The position numbers were made by a program, and so were the translations under genes. Source: Chytridium lagenaria (taxonomy: Eukaryota; Chytridiomycota; Chytridiomycetes; Chytridiales; Chytridiaceae). Taken from it: a DNA stretch of 64,000 nucleotides. The notes under the pieces were generated by a model. That model saw nothing but the letters and a program-made list of their open reading frames with translations. It had not been told where the DNA came from and ran no database searches. This document shows positions 57,978 to 64,000 of this stretch, one piece after another. The stretch spans positions 1 to 64,000 of the forward strand of contig JAHLKC010000128.1 in assembly GCA_025449115.1 (NCBI GenBank). Reading direction: 5' to 3'. How positions within the stretch are numbered: position 1 is the stretch's first letter; each line of letters begins with the position of its first letter.

Positions 57978-58382
57978 TCACAAAATCACATCCCCAGGCA
58001 TCTCGTCCTCGACAAAATTAACGTACTTCCATTTCGCTAGCTTCGCTTTACATTCACGCGCCAACGTTGCCGCCGGCATGTCTATGAAGCGTGACTTTCT
58101 CAAATGCGCAATAGATGTGACGTGTTGAGCGTTCGGACGGGTCGCGGTAGGGTCTTTCGAGGAACCGAGCCGAACGGTACTACGTTGATCTCTCAGAAAC
58201 AGCTCTACGGCAAGAGGAGTATCGTTGTTCCAAAGCTTGAGATCTTTGGAAACCCCGCCCGCCTCACTCATCGCTACACTCTGCAGCTCAACACCCAACC
58301 TTTCCCCGTCGCAACCAAGTCGTCCTTCTCCTCCTCCTTCTGCTTTGATCCCTCCCGTCTCGACATTTTCCACTGTTTGCAT
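57978..58382 (-). CDS. small hypothetical protein
   Basis: A 134-residue frame from ATG 58382 (MQTVENVETGG) with an inner ATG giving 97 residues (MSEAGGVSKDLKLW). The C-terminal half looks ordered: TPLAVELFLRDQRSTVRLGS, HVTSIAHLRKSRFIDMPAAT and KLAKWKYVNFVEDEMPGDV. I do not recognise a family. The opposite strand is open over much of the same stretch, so the strand is not certain. It is isolated, with over 600 bp to the RBR gene. Confidence 0.4.
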   Translation of the reverse strand: MQTVENVETGGIKAEGGGEGRLGCDGERLGVELQSVAMSEAGGVSKDLKLWNNDTPLAVELFLRDQRSTVRLGSSKDPTATRPNAQHVTSIAHLRKSRFIDMPAATLARECKAKLAKWKYVNFVEDEMPGDVIL

Positions 58383-60612
58383 GCTCAGACCAACTGATGA
58401 AATGTTCAACGATGGAATAGTGTTCTATTTTCACTTTTATTATTTCTGTATACGTTTTCGTCATCGTCTCCCATTGCTAACCAAGTTCAAACTGTGCCTC
58501 CTCCGAAAGGGTGATCTCATTTAAAAGACTGAACCCAAAAGTTTGTTGAAGCAGTCAATGCTCGTTTTAACTATGAAAGCAGGTGACGACCATGATACAC
58601 CCGTCTTCGTAACCAACTAATTCACACGACCATCCGTTACATCCATCCTTCCCCACCCTGTCTTTAAACCCCACACGCTTACTTATGCTCCCTGTCTTGC
58701 TAACCCCCCAAACAGCGCCTTCTTAAAAACACACCCAAATCCCATCTTCCTTGGTACAATCCACACCTCCGCCAAGTCTCCTACACAACCAATACTTTCC
58801 CCGTCTTGAAAGCGGCAACGATGGGCGGCACAGTGCATATTTTCCGTTACGATGGTTCCATATTCTTTTTTTTATAAAAAAAGCCTCTCATCACGCATGG
58901 TCCTATATTTTTCCTTTTTTTTTCCCTTTATTTTTGCCTTTATATAGTGTGTTGGAGGATTAAACTTTACGGACTTTTCCGGACTTGCCCCATAATAGAA
59001 ATCATGTTTGAAACAAGAGGAAGCAAAGGGGATGGATCCGCAATTCTAATTATTTTTATTTTATGGCGTCACACAAATGTGTCCATACCCTCGGCGCCTC
59101 TTGTTTCCACGTGGGAATGTTAGCATTCAGTCTGACAACTTGAGGAGAATAAATAAATAATAAAAGTAAATTTACCAATTTTGGCTGAGAAAATACGAGA
59201 CACGGCTAATGATCATCATCTGCATCATCCATCATCCGTCTCAGAATAAAAATAAATTAAATTAAATTAAATTAAAAAAGGGATAAAAAAAAATAAAAGG
59301 AAAAAAACAAAAAGAAAAAAAAGAAAAAAACAGAGCCAAAACAAAAAGTCATATTTAATAAACGTTTCAGAATTATATGATTTCAGTTCAAATAATAAAT
59401 GTATAAAATTTAAACTTGGTTGTGAAATGGTTGTTTTCCTCAACTTTAACCTATTCGTTTCTATGAGGGAAACTTACCGAGTGAGGCGTCCAAGTTGCGA
59501 TCATCTCGTTTCAAAAACAATGAGATGAGGATTAAGGGGGGATATACGCCCAATATGTAAGGAATAAACATCGTATCCAACGATCTCTCAAACCCACAAG
59601 AAATAAGCTTCAAGTGTAAACAAAGTAATCAAAAAAAAAGACTTCCAGTTATTAATGGGCATATAATAATGGGTTTCAATAAGACATACACGGACAGAGA
59701 GGAATGAAGGGGGGGCAAAGTGGAGATGGAGATGGGAGGGAAGGGAACGCAACACTCTGAATCAACGGAAGCCAACGAAAAAAAAGAAGAAATAATCAGG
59801 GGGAAATAAAGCGACAAAGATAAGAAGGAGCTATGGTTTGGATGCCAGATATCATATGCATCATAAGATGAAAGAGAAAAAGAAAAGGATAACCAACATG
59901 ATACCAAAAAAAAAGAAACAAGAAATAGAAGAAAAAGAAAAGGAGATAACTAGAATAAAAACAAACACCCATCATCAAAAAAAAAAATTAACAACATAGT
60001 CCCAACCACACACAATAAAGCCCCACCATCACAACCACCACAACATCATCTTCCAAACTAAAACAATAAACAAAAAAAAGGAATAGATAAAAGCAAACAC
60101 CACGAAAACACGCTAAACATTTAAGACGTGAACAATGTAGAAGAGAAAAAAAATCACGCCGAATAAATGTTCGCTAATAGAGCGCAATCCAAAGGCAGCT
60201 CATACAATGTCTAAATATAAAAAAGGAAAAAAGAGCGATAAGATAAAAACAAGATATATCATGAGAAAAAAAGGGGTTTCTGTCCCGCAGACGAGAATAG
60301 AGGAAGGGTTTGGAATGCAAGTTTTGCTAAAGAAGAGAGGAAGAAACAAACAAGGGGGAAGACAAACACACCCAGACAGATAGAAATGCAATGCAAGAGA
60401 ATAATAGAATGCCAGGCTTTTTCAAACGCACGCACATCAAATGAATGGAAGAAGGGGAAAAATACGCACACTAGTGATGATATGTTATGGTGGGGGTTAT
60501 AACCTCTCAAATGATAATAAAGGATCGAAAAATAACAGGGATAGGAAATAAGATGGGTTCGGGGAATATAGGGAAAAGCATAAGGCAAGACACGGAAGAG
60601 GAAGAATTGTTT
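58383..60612. other. long AT-rich intergenic region
   Basis: About 2.2 kb with A-runs, A/G-rich tracts on the plus strand and no credible coding frame. The right half (59640-60600) is purine-rich on the plus strand, which is the 3' side of the zinc-finger gene, so a long 3' UTR is possible. Confidence 0.5.
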
Positions 60613-63551
60613 TTAAACAGCCTCAGGTCCCAGTAGCGCAGCATGAGCATGCTCAATATGATACTACAGTGACAAGAAAGAAAGGGAATCAGCATCAAGC
60701 ATACAATAAAAGTTAACGACGCGCAAACGATGAAAATACACACCTTGAGCCCATTCAAATTCTTGTACCTCTTCCCACACTCTGGCACAGTGCAAAGGTA
60801 CGGCTTCTGGATAATGTTGTTGATCTCTGGGTCGCCAGTGTCCTCCGCGTGTCCATGAAGCACATGGTACTTCAACCCTCCAGGGTTCTTGTAAGCCTTC
60901 CCACAGCCATCAACCTTACACCTGTAAGGCCTGTCACCACCAGCGCCAGAGTTGGCAGTCACCGCGGACGACTTCGAGGCAGCTGCCGCATGTCCATCAT
61001 CAGAAGCCTCTTCCTCCTGACCAGTGGACATGAAAAACGAAGCTCCCATTGCGGCGGCGGCGGCAGCGGTAGCTTGTGCAGCCGATAGGCCACTCGTTGG
61101 TGCAGGCGAAGTCGACCCAGACCTCGCCGTCAAAGATGGAGCAGGCGACGCCGTGCGGGTAGAAGCCGACGACGACGAGCACCGAGAGCTTGCAGATGAC
61201 TTAATGAGGGGCGGCGGAGACGGTGAGTTGGTAGACGAGGCGTTGGAGGCTGCAGATGAAGAGCGGGGAGGTTGAGCGAGATGGGGCGGCGCGACAAGAT
61301 GCTGGAATTGAGGTGGCAATGGAGCTCCAGTAGGAACCAAAAACATCATCATACCCTCGGTACCAGGAGGTGGGAAAATGCCTGGAGGCGGGTGGTTGAG
61401 ACCGAGAGCATTATGAAGGCTCGACACGAGAGGCCCAAAGAGCTGGTCGACAGTGGGCGGAACAACACCGTTGGGGAGACCAATGGGCGCGGGCGTCATC
61501 ATGGGCTTTGAAGGCGCAGGAGCAACAACAATAGGGACAGCGACGGGAGCGGGTGCAGAGTTGGTAGAGGCAGCGGTGGAAGCGTTGACAGCGGGAGTGG
61601 GGGTCACAGCGCGAGTGCTAGAGTTGGAATTTCTACGAGGAGTGCTGGCATCGCTGGGGACGGGAGACTCGTTGCGCCTTAGGTTAAGTGGAGAACGAAG
61701 TTGCGGCTTGGAGGTAGCAACAGGCTCGTCGTCAGCCTCAATGTCCACATCGTCCGTCTCCATGTCTACCGAGCCTTGAGCATTGTCTGAGTTGCTAAAA
61801 GGAGAAACAGGGGCGGGAGGTGAGGTCCTACTGGTATCACGGAACCGTTGCGGGGATGCGGTGCGTGATGTGGACGCACTGGTGCTCTCAAAAAGAGAGG
61901 AGGAGCGTCCAAATCCAACACCGGATGATGAGTTTACGCGACTCACGGCGGGTGAATTTGATGATGAAGAGCCTGGGCGCCGGCGGTTGACAAGAGAGAG
62001 ATCGTAAGGATTCGCGGTTGACACGGGGGTGGAGTTTGAACGAGACGGGTGCGAGGGTCTGACGGACGAGAAAATGTCTTGAATGGAAATGGCGGTGGGT
62101 TGCTGCTGTTGCTGTTTTTGTTGCTGTTGCTGGAAATGAGATGGAGAGGTTGATGCAGACTGAGTCCCGCCGACGGCCTGCAAAGAGGCCGCAAGCTGCG
62201 TCCTCAAGAAAGCCATATCATCATCCTCGGCATCCTCAAGCTGCATCGCATTGCCACCAAACCCAAGAACAAGGGCATCAGCAGTACCAAGCCCAAGACC
62301 TGGAAGAATGTCATCCATATCCATACCATCTTCATCCATGAAATGAATAGGAAGGTCATCATTGTCGCCATTTCCACTATCATCGTCATCATCATCATCA
62401 TCTTCAAACTCAGATGCTTGAACGTGACACTCTTCAATGTGCTGCAAAAGGTCGTGAAGGTTGTCAAGAACAAATCCACAGCAGTTAAAGTCTTTGCAGT
62501 ATTGGTCCTCAAGCATAGCAAACTGCGCCAGGTCGCGCGATGGGCGAAGGAAGAACATGTGGAGACCTAGGAGCAAGATGGAATGCCACATTGCTAATGA
62601 TAAAAGTGGGGGAAAAGGAGAAAGAGATGCAGAACGAATTTGGTTAGAGGCAAAGTTTTTGTTTGTGGGAGATGGGTGGGATGAGATCAGCAGGGAAACA
62701 GTTGGTGAGCAGCAAAAGGATGGATGGGGGTTCAGTTGGTTGGTCGGTGCTGGGAGATGGGATAGGGAAATGGGTCCGTTGGGCAAAGGTTGGAAGAAAT
62801 AGATGATAAAATTTTCAAGCATCCAGGGTTATTTTGGCAAAGGAACAGAGAGAGGAGGAAAAGCAAAAAAAAGAAGGGCAAGTTGTGTAAAAACAAGCAA
62901 AAGGGGGCGCTGGTGCTGGCTTCACCCAATGACGATGATAGCACCGTCAACCCAAAGTGCTTGTGTGGTGGTTGCAATGGTGGTTGGCATATGTACAGCA
63001 TTTTCGAAATGCGTGTACAAAATGACAAAAAAGAGGGGGGGGAGAGAGAGTGAACTATAGAATGGCTGACATGCATGCTGTAACATCCCATTGAACGCGA
63101 ACAACGGAAGATCGACTAACTAAGATGATGAATGTACTCACTCTAAGAATGTATCTCTCCATGATGATTTCCCGAGTGACCTGCTCAAAGACATGGCAAT
63201 GGCCGAAGAGGAGGATGATGAGGTAGCCATTCCACCCTTAGTGGTGATAGACCGCGAGAAAGAGCCAATGATGGCCATGGCCTTGCGATAAGAGCTGCTG
63301 AGGGGGTTGGCGGAGGATGGCGGGGTGTTGCTGCTAATGTTGTTGCTGCTGTTGTTGGACGTGTGACGACTGCTGTTGTTGGTAATGATATTGGGGGGCA
63401 TGGCGTGAATGGATGAGGAGGAGGATGAGGAGATCTTGAGCGAGATGGGAGCTGAAGGGCTGTGTCGTGTGCTGTTGCTGCTTAAGGTGGAGGATTGAGC
63501 TGCTTGCTGTTGGTGTAATTGCTGTTGCTGTTGTTGATGTTGGTTGTTCAT
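60613..63551 (-). CDS. SFP1: Sfp1-like C2H2 zinc-finger transcription factor
   Basis: The C-terminus has two split C2H2 fingers: YRCKVDGCGKAYKNPGGLKY then HVLHGH, and YLCTVPECGKRYKNLNGLKY then HIEHAH. An 80-nt intron at 60664-60743 lies inside the second finger; without splicing the final His pair is lost. Near the N-terminus an atypical finger reads FAMLEDQYCKDFNCCG, then LHDLLQHIEECH, as in the Sfp1 group, which controls growth and ribosomal genes in yeast. Between them is a Ser/Pro/Thr-rich acidic region of about 550 residues with a polyQ. Exon 1 (63551-63142, MNNQHQQQQQQ..., ending WRDTFLE) is joined by a 575-nt intron to SPHVLPSP; one base shift near 62545 is needed to reach RDLAQFAML. 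The start is tentative, since the same frame is open further upstream without an ATG. Confidence 0.72.
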
Positions 63552-64000
63552 TGCAGCGTTCTGCCAAATGTTCAAGTGCTGCTGTTGTTGTTGTTGTTGT
63601 TGCTGCTGCTGGTGTTGTAGGTAAGAAGCAGAAAAGGATGTTGTTGATGCTGTTAATGTTGTTGGAGAGGATGCGGAAGTTGAAGAAGTGGAGGTGGTGG
63701 AGGTGGGGGGCAGTGGAAACGGGGGGTAGATGCAATGATAGCATCATTTATACGGAGAGGCAGAAAGTGAGTAGTAGAGTTGGAGCAGGCTCTAGAGAGG
63801 ACGGTAATCGTTACTGTTGATGGGAGGATGCAATGTATGAACTCGTTCAAGTTCTCAAGGTTGTATGTGTGGTAGAGATGTTCGAGGTCTATTCTGGCAA
63901 GAGAGAGCAGCAAGTCCAAAAACCAAAAGTAAAAAGATGGGGGGGGAGGGATGGGAAGGAATATCTTTTTTGAATAATTAAAATTTTTAATTTATAAAAT
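63552..64000. other. upstream region of Sfp1-like gene, possibly more coding sequence
   Basis: On the minus strand the exon-1 frame continues upstream as Ser/Thr-rich then polyQ sequence (STSASSPTTLTASTTSFSA; CAA/CAG repeats at about 63570-63625) but meets a stop near 63750 with no ATG. It is either a 5' leader or coding sequence hidden by one more frameshift. Nothing else is recognisable to the window edge. Confidence 0.4.

Noticed and set aside
58104..58397. Plus-strand 97-codon frame opposite the small hypothetical gene
   Set aside because: Both strands are open here. The minus frame looks more like an ordered protein at its C-terminal half, but the choice is weak, so only the minus frame was listed and at low confidence.
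1..64000. Reading most genes as pseudogenes
   Set aside because: The breaks are single-base and often in short homopolymers, conserved motifs flank them directly, and they affect housekeeping genes such as hexokinase. FKBP, COA6 and the F-box gene are clean. Assembly error explains this better than decay.

Overview
The window looks like nuclear DNA of an early-diverging, flagellated (chytrid-like) fungus. Genes are compact and lie on both strands. Introns are almost all GT-AG and about 36-60 nt. The protein set is fungal: a Lyc1-type acetyltransferase, Sec1, an Sfp1-like split zinc finger, a GATA finger with an 18-residue loop, and a TMEM16 protein. A SPAG17/PF6 homologue, a central-pair protein of motile cilia, implies a swimming zoospore stage. 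The lineage is inferred from gene content only; nothing was searched.

Layout. 0-15 kb: methyltransferase/ATP-grasp fusion (+), LYC1-like GNAT (-), F-box protein (-), GATA factor (+), membrane M1 aminopeptidase (+), a STAND NTPase/beta-propeller protein (+) and a mitochondrial-type FKBP (-). 15-21 kb: two GH26-like, membrane-anchored glycosidases facing each other tail to tail, an inverted duplication. 21-37 kb: SPAG17 (-), SEC1 (-), an Arg/Ser-rich protein (-), a UBP12/USP15-type deubiquitinase (+) and COA6 (+). 37-45 kb: an anoctamin/TMEM16 protein (-) and a Ser/Pro-rich protein of unknown function (-). 45-50 kb: a gene-poor, AT-rich stretch full of simple repeats. 50-52 kb: hexokinase (+). 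52.5-53.8 kb: a tandem array of about 222-bp units. 54-57 kb: two tandem RBR ubiquitin-ligase genes (-). 58-64 kb: a small unknown ORF and an Sfp1-like transcription factor (-).

Throughout the window, conserved genes are interrupted by single-base frameshifts, often in short homopolymers. The hexokinase, which should be essential, carries two compensating shifts about 35 nt apart. The simplest reading is uncorrected indels in the assembly, not mass pseudogenisation. Most multi-frame genes below are therefore called as intact genes with suspected sequence errors. FKBP, COA6 and the F-box gene read through cleanly and act as internal controls.

The most unusual items are the methyltransferase/D-Ala-D-Ala-ligase-like fusion, a STAND NTPase with an N-myristoylation-like start, the paired GH26-like enzymes with an EF-hand-like loop inside the catalytic domain, RBR ligases lacking the last RING2 cysteines, and the satellite-like array with matching borders.
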